In this document: piece by piece, positions 26,578 through 34,758 of the stretch | Position numbering within the stretch: the first letter of the stretch is position 1 | How the letters are laid out: every line of letters begins with the position of its first letter | DNA from: Pseudomonas fluorescens | GTDB taxonomy: Bacteria > Pseudomonadota > Gammaproteobacteria > Pseudomonadales > Pseudomonadaceae | Reading direction: 5' to 3' | NCBI RefSeq assembly: GCF_902498195.1 | Contig: NZ_CABVIY010000001.1 | Coordinates: forward strand, 372,001 to 436,000 | Length of the DNA: 64,000 nucleotides | Notes under the pieces: model-generated | What the model was told of the DNA's origin: nothing | What the model saw: only the letters and a program-made list of their open reading frames with translations | Databases searched by the model: none | Translations under genes and position numbers: made by a program

Positions 26578-26613
26578 GAAAAAACGCCCGCCAAAAAAAC
26601 GAGTGGCGGGCGC
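26578..26613 (-). terminator. Rho-independent terminator after ppyR
   Basis: CGCCCGCC (26585-26592) pairs with GGCGGGCG (26605-26612), and on the minus strand the stem is followed by TTTTTT. It ends the ppyR transcript before the downstream kinase gene. Confidence 0.8.
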
Positions 26614-26689
26614 TTGGGAAATGTCCCGGCGCAGCAAGGAGTGGGCTGTCCGGGAAGCGGGTAATTAACAGTTCACCTTCAACTTGAGA

Positions 26690-26950
26690 TCACTGGGCGA
26701 AACCAGGCAGGTGTGGCGCGGCCTGTCTTCGCAGTCGATTGAATGACAGCAGACGCATGACATAGCCCAGCTTGATGGCGGTCGGGCCCAGAATTGTCAT
26801 GGCGTGGGCAACGATCACACTGGGCAGCGTCAGGTACTGGTCCAGGCCGTACGCCGCGATGGCCCCGACGATCAAGGCGATCAGCCCGCCGACCAGCAGT
26901 GCGCCAGACAACTTCAACACCCGGTACGGATCATCAAAAAAATCAAACAT
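26690..26950 (-). CDS. ppyR: Small two-helix membrane protein, PpyR-like
   Basis: The 86-residue protein has two transmembrane helices (about 15-37 and 43-67) and a short basic tail (SFNRLRRQ). Length and layout (MFDFFDDPYRVLKL, then AHAMTILGPTAIKLGYVMRL) agree with PpyR, described in P. aeruginosa as a membrane regulator affecting psl and pyoverdine genes. The name rests on my memory of the family pattern, not on an alignment. It is followed by a strong terminator and may be co-transcribed with the dehydrogenase gene 88 bp upstream. Confidence 0.65.
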   Translation of the reverse strand: MFDFFDDPYRVLKLSGALLVGGLIALIVGAIAAYGLDQYLTLPSVIVAHAMTILGPTAIKLGYVMRLLSFNRLRRQAAPHLPGFAQ

Positions 26951-27038
26951 ATCGATTACCTGCGGTGAGCGTGTTGAAGGGGGCCGACGGCTGGCGGCTG
27001 ACGTGGTCGGCCGCCGTTAGCGGCCAACCACGGGCGTA

Positions 27039-28235
27039 TCAGGCCACCGGGATCAGCGGATCGGCCGCGGCCAGCGCAGCGGCGCGATCGGCCGCCGGTG
27101 GATAGATCCACACGGTGTTGATCTGGGTCTTGAGTTCCTTGGCTTCGTGCTTGACCAGTTTGACCTGGCGATCCCAGCCTTCGGTGAACACCGCGCCCCA
27201 GGCGCCGAGGTCGAGGCAGGTGACGTACTTGGGCTGGCTGTACGCCATCGGTTCCACGCCCAGCAGCTCGGCGGCCACGTTGTTGCCGGCATAGCGGCCA
27301 AGGGCAATCGCGTGCTGGCAGGACATCGCGGCGAAGTTGCCCAGGTCATCGGTCGCGGCGTAAGCCACGTCGCCGCTGGCGTACACGTCGGCATGACCGC
27401 GCACTTTGAGGTGCTGGTCGACATGCAGGCGGCCCTGGCGATCACGGGTGCCTTGCACTTGCTCGGTCAAGGGGCTGGCGCGGAAACCGACGGTCCAGAT
27501 CACGGTGCTGGATTCGATGCGCTGGCCATCGGCGAGGGTGACACCCCCGGCATCGACCGAGGCGACGCTGGTGCCGAGAATCCACTCGATGCCCAGGTGC
27601 TCCGACGCTTCGACAATCGAAGGACGAATGCCATCGCCCAGGCTCGCGGCGATTTGCGGGGCGAGGTCGACCACGATCACGCGGATGTCGGCGTTTTCAC
27701 CGAGCACGGCCCGCAGGCGCGCCGGCATTTCGGTCGCGGTCTCGATACCGGTGAAACCACCGCCGGCCACCACCACGGTGTTGCGGGCCGCGCTGGCGGG
27801 CAAGTCGCGGAGCGAATTGAGGTGGGCTTCCAGTGTGCTCGCCGACTCGATCTGATCGACATCGAACGCGTGCTTCAGGCCTTCCACCGGAGGACGCATC
27901 AGCTGACTGCCGGCAGCGAGCACCAGGCGGTCATAACTCAGCTGGCCCTGGGCGCCTGAGGCCTTGGTGTAGCTGACCTGTTTGTGGGTCTCGTCGATCG
28001 CGTCGGCCGAACCCTGGACGAACTTCACGCCCACGGCATTGAACAAGTCGGTCAGCGGCGCCTTCATGTTGTGTACGTTGGGCTCGTAGAAACGCGGGCG
28101 GATGCGCAGCTCGGCCTGAGGAGCCAGAACGGTGATCTCGACGTCATTGCGATCGTGCTTGTCCAGCAGACGGGCAGCGCTCAACGCGCTCCAGACACCA
28201 CCGAATCCTGCACCGATAATCAAAATCTGTTTCAT
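27039..28235 (-). CDS. NAD(P)/FAD-dependent oxidoreductase, type II NADH dehydrogenase-like
   Basis: The 398-residue flavoprotein has an N-terminal FAD motif (ILIIGAGFGG), a second dinucleotide motif (VVVAGGGFTGIETA, about residue 155) for NAD(P)H, and a C-terminal FAD contact (DVYASGDVAYA). It belongs to the NDH-2/Ndh-like group, which passes electrons from NADH to quinone without pumping protons. AGGAG precedes ATG 28235. Paired operator-like sites 149-181 bp upstream link it to the regulon described in the findings. Confidence 0.88.
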   Translation of the reverse strand: MKQILIIGAGFGGVWSALSAARLLDKHDRNDVEITVLAPQAELRIRPRFYEPNVHNMKAPLTDLFNAVGVKFVQGSADAIDETHKQVSYTKASGAQGQLSYDRLVLAAGSQLMRPPVEGLKHAFDVDQIESASTLEAHLNSLRDLPASAARNTVVVAGGGFTGIETATEMPARLRAVLGENADIRVIVVDLAPQIAASLGDGIRPSIVEASEHLGIEWILGTSVASVDAGGVTLADGQRIESSTVIWTVGFRASPLTEQVQGTRDRQGRLHVDQHLKVRGHADVYASGDVAYAATDDLGNFAAMSCQHAIALGRYAGNNVAAELLGVEPMAYSQPKYVTCLDLGAWGAVFTEGWDRQVKLVKHEAKELKTQINTVWIYPPAADRAAALAAADPLIPVA

Positions 28236-28383
28236 TGTTTTAGCTCCTGAAGAATCATCGAGGGCATGAAAGAATGTTGCGACTTAAACAAACCACGCCG
28301 GACAGGCGAGTTTGGTTTTGACCTGGAACAAATGTTATTCCAGGGACTTGTATCTGGCACTTCTACATAGGGTCAATCGAAGT

Positions 28384-28416
28384 ATGACTAAGTATTACCA
28401 GGCTATACCAAGGTTT
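28384..28416. promoter_or_regulatory. Tandem ATAC-N4-GTAT-type sites upstream of the NDH-2-like gene
   Basis: ATACCAAGGTTT (28405-28416) and ATGACTAAGTAT (28384-28395) start exactly 21 bp apart, each with one perfect half. Confidence 0.55.
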
Positions 28417-28438
28417 AGTTGCGCTCTTTGATCACCTG

Positions 28439-28813
28439 TTAGTTATGCGAGGTGAGCGCGCTCTCGATGCAGTCCAGCAACTTTTCGGTTGAAAAGGGTT
28501 TGGGGAAAAAAGCCAGCGGTTTCAGCGTGTTTGCGCTCAGCGGGCGCTGTGCGTCGGGGTTGCCGGTAATAAAGATCACCGGAATATGGATGCCCATGGC
28601 GGCCAGTGCTTCATACATTTCAATGCCGTCCATCTCGGGCATTTGTATATCCGAGATCAAACACGAAGTACGGCCCGGGTTATCGCAGAAGAGAAACTCA
28701 TGGGCCCCGGCGAAGGTGCGTACTTTATAACCGCTGGAGCGCAATAAACTGTCCAGCGCCATTCGGACGGATTCATCATTATCGACAACGGCAATCATTG
28801 CCTCACTGCGCAT
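28439..28813 (-). CDS. Receiver-only response regulator (paralogue of 21383)
   Basis: From ATG 28813 (AGGAC 8 nt upstream) the protein is 124 residues, the same length as its paralogue. It is one receiver domain with the acidic pair in VVDNDE, phospho-acceptor Asp55 (LISDIQMPE) and Lys in FFPKPFSTE. No output domain is present. It follows the FixJ-type gene on the same strand but has its own promoter elements. Confidence 0.9.
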   Translation of the reverse strand: MRSEAMIAVVDNDESVRMALDSLLRSSGYKVRTFAGAHEFLFCDNPGRTSCLISDIQMPEMDGIEMYEALAAMGIHIPVIFITGNPDAQRPLSANTLKPLAFFPKPFSTEKLLDCIESALTSHN

Positions 28814-28863
28814 AGTTGTGTCCTGCGTCGAAGCGGAAAGCACTTAGAGGCTCTCCGCCATCA

Positions 28864-28876
28864 TTGCAAGATACGC
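28864..28876 (-). promoter_or_regulatory. Shared promoter element of receiver-only genes
   Basis: TTGCAAGATACGC, identical to 21807-21819; the minus-strand reading contains TATCTT as a possible -10 box. Confidence 0.55.
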
Positions 28877-28897
28877 CGTCGCCGAGCAATACACACA

Positions 28898-28913
28898 CTA
28901 TACGTGGGTATAG
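28898..28913. promoter_or_regulatory. ATAC-N4-GTAT operator (CTATACGTGGGTATAG)
   Basis: Perfect 16-bp inverted repeat with a 4-bp centre, ending one base before the stop codon of the FixJ-type gene and about 35 bp upstream of the putative -10 of the receiver gene. Confidence 0.7.
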
Positions 28914-29567
28914 TCACCGGATAACGGGCTGGGCCGAAATGACCTCGGACATTCGCACCAGATCGGCAAATGAGCGCGCCCCCATCTTGCGCATGGCCTG
29001 GCCGCGATGGATTTTCACGGTGATTTCGCTGAGGCCGATTTCCCCGGCAATCTGCTTGTTCATCAACCCCGACGCCGCCAACGCCATCACCGTCTGCTCG
29101 CGCGCGGTCAGCGTTTGATGGCGCTCACGCAATTGATCGGCATAGCGCTCGGACTCGCGGCGCTGCTTGTCCCGCGCATGGGCGGTGCTCACGGCATCGA
29201 TCAGGTCCTGTTCGCGAAACGGCTTGGTCAGGAAATCCACCGCCCCGGCCTTCATTGCCCGCACCGTCATGGCGATATCGCCGTGCCCGGTGATGAATAC
29301 GATCGGCACGGTAATGCCCGCGGCGGCCAGCTGATTCTGGAAGTCCAGGCCGCTGCTGCCTTGCAACCGCACATCCAGCACCATGCAACTGGCGGTATCC
29401 GGGCGCTTGTAGTTCATGAACTCGGCCACCGAGCCGAACAGCTCGACCCGCAAGCCGATGGAGCGCAACAGACTGCCGAGGGCTTCGCGCAAGGGCGCGT
29501 CGTCGTCGACGATGAAAACAATAGGTTCACAGACCGTGTGCTTGTTGATGAGTTGATGCTCTTTCAT
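28914..29567 (-). CDS. FixJ/NarL-type two-component response regulator
   Basis: From ATG 29567 the product is 217 residues. The receiver (about 15-130) has the acidic triad at D21-D22-D23, phospho-acceptor Asp65 (CMVLDVRLQG), FITGHGDIAMTVRAMKAGA and Lys in FLTKPF. The C-terminal LuxR helix-turn-helix (about 150-210) reads LTAREQTVMALAASGLMNKQIAGEI, then SEITVKIHRGQAMRKMGA. It sits 145 bp after a PAS kinase on the same strand, like FixL-FixJ. It is the best candidate to bind the ATAC-N4-GTAT sites, two of which lie upstream of it. Confidence 0.93.
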   Translation of the reverse strand: MKEHQLINKHTVCEPIVFIVDDDAPLREALGSLLRSIGLRVELFGSVAEFMNYKRPDTASCMVLDVRLQGSSGLDFQNQLAAAGITVPIVFITGHGDIAMTVRAMKAGAVDFLTKPFREQDLIDAVSTAHARDKQRRESERYADQLRERHQTLTAREQTVMALAASGLMNKQIAGEIGLSEITVKIHRGQAMRKMGARSFADLVRMSEVISAQPVIR

Positions 29568-29680
29568 TACGGGTTCCCAAGGTTTTTTGTATACCGCTGC
29601 CCCCGGTGTTCCTGGCAAAAAAGGGGCTACATTAAACGCCTCTCCGACAGGAGGCATTCATGCTTGTGGAAGGTCGTTTA

Positions 29681-29713
29681 ATACTTTGGTTTATCCACCC
29701 GATACCGATGTAT
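29681..29713. promoter_or_regulatory. Tandem ATAC-N4-GTAT operators upstream of the FixJ-type gene
   Basis: ATACCGATGTAT (29702-29713) is exact and ATACTTTGGTTT (29681-29692) has one mismatch. They start 21 bp apart and lie 114-146 bp upstream of the regulator start, which suggests autoregulation. Confidence 0.65.
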
Positions 29714-31302
29714 TAAATGGCTGCCGCGTAATCCGGTTCGTTGGCGACCAGTACCGGCAATGCAAACAGAAACGAGCTGCCCTGGCCGGATGCAGGGGTC
29801 GCCCATATCCGCCCATTGTGGAAATCGATGATCGAGCGGCAAATGGAAAGCCCCATGCCCAGGCCGTTTTCCTTGGTGGTGAAAAACGGCGTGAACAGCT
29901 GCGGCAGGATCTCGGCGGGTATCCCCGAGCCGCGGTCGGTGATCTCCAGCACGGCTTCGCTGTCCTTCATCCAGGTGCGCACGTAAAGGCTGCGCTCCGA
30001 GGCCTGGACCGTCTCCATGGCCTGGCAGGCATTGATGATCAGATTGATGATGACCTGCTGCAGTTGCACGCGATCGGCACTGACCCGCCCGACGAACGTC
30101 GCCAGCTCGATGCTCGGGTTGATCTTGTGGTGAGCCAGTTCATACCGCACCAGGCCCAGGGTCTCGCTGACAATGTCGTTGAGTGACTCGGTCTGGCGCA
30201 GGGGGTCGGACTTGCGCGACAACGCCCTGACCCGGCGCGTGACTTCGGTCGCCCGGTTGGCGCTGGCGATGATTCGTTCAAGGGCCTGGCGTGCTTCGGC
30301 CAGGTCGGGAGCCGGTTGACCGAGCCAGTTCAGGCAGGCTTCGCCGCTGCTGGTGATCGCCGCCAGGGGTTGGTTGACCTCATGGGCGATCGAGGCAGCC
30401 AGTTCGCCCAACGAGGTCACGCGGGTGACATGGGCCAATTGAGTCTGGGCCCGGCAGAGCGCTTCCTCGGCCTGTTTACTGGCGGTCACGTCCCGCACCG
30501 CGCCAAGATAATCGACCGGGCGGTTTCTGCCGCAGCCCGGGGGGGAGAGGGGCGTGGCGGTCATGTGCACATGCTTGATGCGACCATCAGGCATCAACAG
30601 GCGATGCCTGATTTCGATCAGCGGCTCATGGCGCGCCGCCTTCTCGAAACCGGCCTGCACCAGCGCCACATCGCCCGGATGGGTGCGCGCCAGGAGCAGT
30701 GACACCGTCGGCTTGACGTCCACCGGGTATTCGTAGATTCGTGCCGACTGCTCCGACCAGGAGAATTGCTCGCGACCCCCGCGAAAACCCAGGCAGCCGG
30801 TCTGGCTCAGTTGCTGTGAACCGGAAAAATACACGACCTTGTGGCGCAAACCATCGCAGTCACTTTTGCTGCGCAGCGCCAGCAGCGTGATCGCCGCCAG
30901 CACGGTCAGGTGGCCGAGAAAATCCGCCGTCGTTTCCCAACGCTCAAACCCGCCGTGGTAGAGAAACAACGCGGTCAACATCAGCATGCAGAACAGGGCA
31001 ACCACGATCACCGCAGTGATCGAAAACAGGTTGATCGCCATCAGCAACAACGCGATGCACAGCGTGGCGGTGGGGAGGTCGGCGCGGGTTTCGGTATTGA
31101 CGATGATCCCGGCTGCCACGATCAGGCCCATCACCCATACCAGGCAGTTTTCCAGGGATTTCTGGCGGCTGGCGTCCGAGGGGCGAGGGGGCCTTTGGCC
31201 TGAGTTGAACAGCATCTTGCTGAAAGTCACCCTGAAAAAGGACGGCAAAAAAGAAGGCGCACTGCGTTTGTCGGCAGGCTCGCTGGTTTTCGGTTCGATC
31301 AT
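29713..31302 (-). CDS. Membrane PAS sensor histidine kinase (paralogue 2)
   Basis: The 529-residue protein has a cytoplasmic N-terminal extension of about 50 residues not present in its paralogues. Four transmembrane helices (about 52-145), a PAS/PAC domain (155-275) and FixL-type HisKA/HATPase_c follow. The phospho-acceptor is His307 in ASIAHEVNQPLAA, with NLIINACQAM and FFTTKENGLGMGLSICRSI. The regulator gene follows on the same strand, so this is the likely cognate kinase. The stimulus is unknown; no haem-binding FixL PAS residues can be confirmed by eye. Confidence 0.92.
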   Translation of the reverse strand: MIEPKTSEPADKRSAPSFLPSFFRVTFSKMLFNSGQRPPRPSDASRQKSLENCLVWVMGLIVAAGIIVNTETRADLPTATLCIALLLMAINLFSITAVIVVALFCMLMLTALFLYHGGFERWETTADFLGHLTVLAAITLLALRSKSDCDGLRHKVVYFSGSQQLSQTGCLGFRGGREQFSWSEQSARIYEYPVDVKPTVSLLLARTHPGDVALVQAGFEKAARHEPLIEIRHRLLMPDGRIKHVHMTATPLSPPGCGRNRPVDYLGAVRDVTASKQAEEALCRAQTQLAHVTRVTSLGELAASIAHEVNQPLAAITSSGEACLNWLGQPAPDLAEARQALERIIASANRATEVTRRVRALSRKSDPLRQTESLNDIVSETLGLVRYELAHHKINPSIELATFVGRVSADRVQLQQVIINLIINACQAMETVQASERSLYVRTWMKDSEAVLEITDRGSGIPAEILPQLFTPFFTTKENGLGMGLSICRSIIDFHNGRIWATPASGQGSSFLFALPVLVANEPDYAAAI

Positions 31303-31660
31303 GCGCGCCTCGTTTTTTGTTCGGGGTGGGCGGAGAATCTCATCGCTATCCTAGGAGCAACGGTTCTTATTTGGTTAGGACAAATAACCCGGTTTTTCTG
31401 CCAGTTATGGGCACCGTCAAATGCTTTATGGCGTTCGTAAGCCCTTTATTACATTGGATTTTTCGACAGGCATGGGTCAGGTGTTATAGCACCGGCCCCG
31501 CACCCCGGCAGCGCCCACGCGCCCTATACCCAAGTATCAGTGGGGTCGCCTAACGCATGAGCGTGATGTCCCCATGTACGACAGACGTTTTTCACGCACG
31601 CCCCTAATCTGTGCAGGCACCTTCCCGAACTCAATGGCCGCGTGCCGGGTAGCGAACCTC
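31303..31660. other. Intergenic control region between kinase and lysR
   Basis: 358 bp between divergent genes. It holds the exact operator ATACCCAAGTAT at 31526-31537 and A/T-rich sequence near 31360-31395 that may contain the kinase promoter. No small gene was recognised. Confidence 0.6.
31526..31537. promoter_or_regulatory. ATAC-N4-GTAT operator (ATACCCAAGTAT)
   Basis: Exact site, 124 bp before the LysR start and 224 bp before the kinase start; no second site at 21 bp is evident. Confidence 0.55.
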
Positions 31661-32635
31661 ATGAACAGAAACGAACTGCGTCGTGCCGACATCAACCTGC
31701 TGGTGGTTTTCGAATCGATGATGCATGAGCGAAACGTCAGCCGCGTCGGTGAAAAGCTGTTCCTCGGGCAACCCACCATCAGCGGTGCCCTGGGCCGTTT
31801 GCGGGTGCTGTTCGATGACCCGTTGTTCATTCGTTCGGGCCGGGTGATGGAGCCGACCGCGCGGGCCGAGGAAATCTTCGCCAACCTGGCGCCGGCCCTG
31901 GATGGCATCGCTGCCGCCTTGAGCCGTTGCCAGTCGTTCGACCCGCGTACCAGCGAGGCGACCTTTCATGTCGGGCTTTCCGATGACGTCGAATACGCGT
32001 TGCTGCCACGCTTGTTAAGGCAGTTGCGGATCGAAGCGCCGAACACCACGCTGATCGTGCGCCGGGTCGACCAGCAACAGATGTCCCAGCGGCTGGTCAA
32101 TGGCGACATTTCCGTGGGCATCAGTCACACCCTCGACCTGCCGGCCAACGCCCGACGCAAAGGCCTGCGGCCGATCCGGCCGATGCTGCTGCGCTGCGAT
32201 AACCGGCCCGGCCCCCTGGGGCTGGAGGAGTTTTGCCGGCGCCCGCATGCGGTGGTGTCGTCCATGGGCAATGCCGCGGATGAGACTGACCACGTCCTGC
32301 ACGCGCTGGGCCGGCAGCGCAAAGTCGTGCTGACTGTCCCGCAGTTCAGTGCGTTGCCGGGGTTGCTGGCGCAAAGCGACATGCTGGCCATCGTGCCCGA
32401 CTACGTGGCCAAGGCCATGGCGTCGGTGGCGGGGATGCGGGTGGAACCGGCGCCGCTGCAACTGCCGGCCCACGAGCTTTCCATGGTCTGGCGCGCCGCG
32501 GCGCATAACGATCCTGGCCAGCGCTGGCTGCGTGCGCGGTGTTGTACGTTGCTGTGCGAGCCGATCGAGTTGCAGGTGGTGCCCAAGTCTCGACCGGCCT
32601 TGCACAACGATCAGGCTTTGCTGGCGGCCAGGTAA
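31661..32635 (+). CDS. LysR family regulator, NodD/NahR-like subgroup
   Basis: From ATG 31661 (MNRNELRRADINLLVVFESMM) the product has 324 residues. The N-terminal HTH (MHERNVSRVGEKLFLGQP, TISGALGRLRVLFDDPLF) is followed by IRSGRVMEPTARA, a signature of the NodD/NahR/SyrM-like LysR group that often controls aromatic or plant-signal responses. The 3' end overlaps the convergent NTF2-like gene by 25 bp. Targets are unknown. Confidence 0.88.
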   Translation: MNRNELRRADINLLVVFESMMHERNVSRVGEKLFLGQPTISGALGRLRVLFDDPLFIRSGRVMEPTARAEEIFANLAPALDGIAAALSRCQSFDPRTSEATFHVGLSDDVEYALLPRLLRQLRIEAPNTTLIVRRVDQQQMSQRLVNGDISVGISHTLDLPANARRKGLRPIRPMLLRCDNRPGPLGLEEFCRRPHAVVSSMGNAADETDHVLHALGRQRKVVLTVPQFSALPGLLAQSDMLAIVPDYVAKAMASVAGMRVEPAPLQLPAHELSMVWRAAAHNDPGQRWLRARCCTLLCEPIELQVVPKSRPALHNDQALLAAR

Positions 32636-33039
32636 GCGCCCAGGCGCTTGCCCATTTCCTCGCCCAGGGCCTGCAAGCCACTCATGGGCCGGACCATCAC
32701 TTCGAAATCGACGATTTTTCCCTGTTCGTTGAAGCGGATCATGTCGATGCCCTTGAGCTGTTTCTCGCCAACCCTGGCGCTGAATTCGAGGATGACGTTC
32801 AAGCCATCGGCGCTCGCCAGTTCGCGGTGGTAGGTAAAGTCTTCGAACACCTTGCACACCGTATTGAGAATCATCGAAACCACCGGCGCGCCCGGATACG
32901 GCGTGTGCGCCATCGGCGAGCGGAACACCGCTTGCGGGTCCAGCAGGCCGGGCAGGGCCTTGAGGTCGCCGGTGCGGATCATCGCGTGCCAAAGGTTCAG
33001 GGATTCTGCGGCTTTGGGGTGCAGTTGCAGTTCAGACAT
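32611..33039 (-). CDS. SnoaL/NTF2-like protein
   Basis: ATG 33039 has AGGAG upstream, giving 142 residues. The small alpha+beta cone fold of the SnoaL/NTF2 superfamily is indicated by LWHAMIRTGDLKALPGLL, VFRSPMAHTPYPG and MIRFNEQGKIVDFEVMVRP. Members are ester cyclases, isomerases or ligand binders; the reaction here is unknown. It lies 26 nt downstream of the SGNH hydrolase gene on the same strand. Confidence 0.82.
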   Translation of the reverse strand: MSELQLHPKAAESLNLWHAMIRTGDLKALPGLLDPQAVFRSPMAHTPYPGAPVVSMILNTVCKVFEDFTYHRELASADGLNVILEFSARVGEKQLKGIDMIRFNEQGKIVDFEVMVRPMSGLQALGEEMGKRLGAYLAASKA

Positions 33040-33065
33040 CGTCAACTCCTGTTTTTTGTTGTTGT

Positions 33066-33797
33066 TCAAAGCTTGCCTGCGGCGGGTGTATCGAAGTGTC
33101 GGGCGATGACCCGGGCGGCCTCGTCGGCCCAGAGACTGTAGATCGCCGGGCCCGGATGGAAATTGTCCCGCGCCATCGAACCGGCCACGGGCGCCAGGCG
33201 GGTTGCCAGCAGCGTACAGCGATCCGTGCGCTGCGCCAGTATCGCCAGTTGTGCGTTGAAACGCGCCGCCCGGTTGCCCAGGTACCAGCGCAGGGGTTGC
33301 GGCAGGGCGGGAAACAGATGCATCGGCGGCAGAGGGGAGAGGACGATCAGCTTGACCGCGAACCTCTCGACCAGCACCTCCATCAGCTGCTGTTGCCGGG
33401 CGATCCATTGCGTAGCGCTCAGGGAGCCGGTGACATCATTGACGCCGATGGACAGCAGCGCCACCTCGAAGGGTTCGGGCGGGTGTTGGTCGAGCAGGTC
33501 CAGCAGCGATTGCGAGTCCAGGCCCGACCGGGCCCAGAGTTTCCAGCCAACCTGATACGCCCTGGCCAGGCGGCTGACCAACTGGCCGCTGAGGGCTTGC
33601 GCCTGGGTCGATGCGCCAACGCCCGCGGCGGCGCTGTCGCCGAGAATCAATAAGCGCAGGGTTTCGCCATGCCCGGCCAGGCCTTCGCGCTCACCTGGGG
33701 CCTCGGGCAATTTCGGCGTGACCTTGCGCGTGTACAGGCCCTGCATCAGCAACACGGGGCCGAGCATGAGTTTGGCCAGCGTTTCGGTTTTGCTCAT
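33066..33797 (-). CDS. SGNH/GDSL-family hydrolase
   Basis: The 243-residue protein has the SGNH blocks: block I LILGDSAAAGVGAS (catalytic Ser), the Gly block in the SGLDSQSLLDLL area, block III SIGVNDVTGS (Asn) and block V ARDNFHPGPAIYSLWADE (Asp and His). It is an esterase or lipase-like hydrolase. An N-terminal hydrophobic segment (LAKLMLGPVLLMQGLY) may anchor or export it. It probably forms an operon with the NTF2-like gene. Confidence 0.85.
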   Translation of the reverse strand: MSKTETLAKLMLGPVLLMQGLYTRKVTPKLPEAPGEREGLAGHGETLRLLILGDSAAAGVGASTQAQALSGQLVSRLARAYQVGWKLWARSGLDSQSLLDLLDQHPPEPFEVALLSIGVNDVTGSLSATQWIARQQQLMEVLVERFAVKLIVLSPLPPMHLFPALPQPLRWYLGNRAARFNAQLAILAQRTDRCTLLATRLAPVAGSMARDNFHPGPAIYSLWADEAARVIARHFDTPAAGKL

Positions 33798-33902
33798 GCG
33801 AGGGTTCCTGTGAAGGGAATCGTAGATTCACTCAAAAACCGGCCGTAAGTCCATTGTGCAAGCCAGCCGGTCTACCACTATCTGAAGATTGAATAGGCCA
33901 CC

Positions 33903-33927
33903 AGAAGCCCGGCTGATCAGGCCCAGT
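33903..33927. other. Degenerate copy of the CCCGGCTGATCAGG terminator hairpin
   Basis: AGCCCGGCTGATCAGGCCCA keeps the loop but one arm has decayed, and no T-run follows. Probably a remnant of the hairpin found whole at 34711. Confidence 0.5.
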
Positions 33928-33989
33928 GCCGTTTACTTGAGGATTGGTTTGCAGAAGGGAACGTGCACATCCGTGGAAGCTAACGAGAC

Positions 33990-34190
33990 TCACCCCGCAA
34001 ACTCATCATCAAAAATGCTTTCGATGGGCAGCGCAAACGCCCGGGCGATTTGAAACGCCAGCGGCAGGCTTGGATCATAGCGACCGTTTTCGATGGCATT
34101 GATGGTCTGGCGCGAGACATTGAGCAACGCCGCCAGATCCACCTGCGACCACTTGCGTTCGGCACGCAGTTCCTTGAGTCGGTTTTTCAT
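33990..34190 (-). CDS. Small XRE-family repressor
   Basis: The 66-residue protein is one Cro/C1-type helix-turn-helix: LKELRAERKWSQVDLAALLN, then SRQTINAIENGRYDPSLPLAF. Its ATG overlaps the stop of the upstream membrane protein by 4 nt (ATGA), so the two are translationally coupled. This YozG-like type with a multipass membrane partner is common. Two perfect palindromes in front of the membrane gene are the probable binding sites. Confidence 0.9.
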   Translation of the reverse strand: MKNRLKELRAERKWSQVDLAALLNVSRQTINAIENGRYDPSLPLAFQIARAFALPIESIFDDEFAG

Positions 34191-34561
34191 TGATAACGGC
34201 GCCTGGCCAGGGCAAGCCCGATGATCCACATCAAGCCCATCACCGGCCAGACACAGGTCCAGGAAATGTGTGGAAAGCCGACATTCTCCAGAAACCCGTA
34301 GCTGAACGTCAGCAGGGCTGAGGCCGCAAAGGCAAAGCCCAGGGCCTCGAACTGAATGCGCAAATGCATCTCGTCGAGTGTGCGTAACTGCCGGACGATC
34401 GCCCAGCACATCAACGCTGCCGGAATCACCGGTAACAACGTGATGACTATCCGCAACCCCGTACCCAGGCCTTCGGGGTCTTTGAGCAGGTTCAGCGACA
34501 GGATCAAAAACACCATGTACAGCGCCAGCGCCGAACCCATTTCGATGTAGTAGCGTTTCAT
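34187..34561 (-). CDS. Four-helix membrane protein coupled to the XRE repressor
   Basis: The 124-residue product has four predicted transmembrane helices (about 8-26, 36-56, 72-92 and 98-118) with TLDEMHLRIQFEALGFAFA between helices 2 and 3. AGGAAG precedes ATG 34561. It may sequester or signal to the XRE protein; this is inferred from the operon only. Confidence 0.8.
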   Translation of the reverse strand: MKRYYIEMGSALALYMVFLILSLNLLKDPEGLGTGLRIVITLLPVIPAALMCWAIVRQLRTLDEMHLRIQFEALGFAFAASALLTFSYGFLENVGFPHISWTCVWPVMGLMWIIGLALARRRYQ

Positions 34562-34573
34562 TGCATCTTCCTG

Positions 34574-34593
34574 ATGTAAAAGTCCCTTTACAT
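34574..34593. promoter_or_regulatory. XRE operator 1 (ATGTAAA-N6-TTTACAT)
   Basis: Perfect 7-6-7 palindrome between the promoter and the membrane-protein start. Confidence 0.8.
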
Positions 34594-34613
34594 ATTCGTT
34601 GAGCTTCTCACCG

Positions 34614-34633
34614 ATGTAAAGGGTGTTTTACAT
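34614..34633. promoter_or_regulatory. XRE operator 2 (ATGTAAA-N6-TTTACAT)
   Basis: Second perfect copy, exactly 40 bp from the first. On the minus strand its TTTACA could be the -35 box, with GAATAT 17 bp on as the -10, so bound repressor would block the promoter. Confidence 0.8.
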
Positions 34634-34710
34634 AGAAGTTTTTCGGGGGGGCCACTGGTTAACGATCAGTGGGTGAGCGCTGAATGCCGCTCAGAATTGC
34701 ACAGGCGACA

Positions 34711-34739
34711 AAAAGCCCGGCTGATCAGGCCGGGCTTTA
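34711..34739. terminator. Bidirectional terminator, CCCGGCTGATCAGG family
   Basis: AAAAGCCCGGC and GCCGGGCTTT pair around TGATCAG. It lies 20 nt past the stop codon of the toxin gene, with A- and T-runs on both sides. Confidence 0.85.
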
Positions 34740-34758
34740 TGGGGGGCATTATTCGGTG

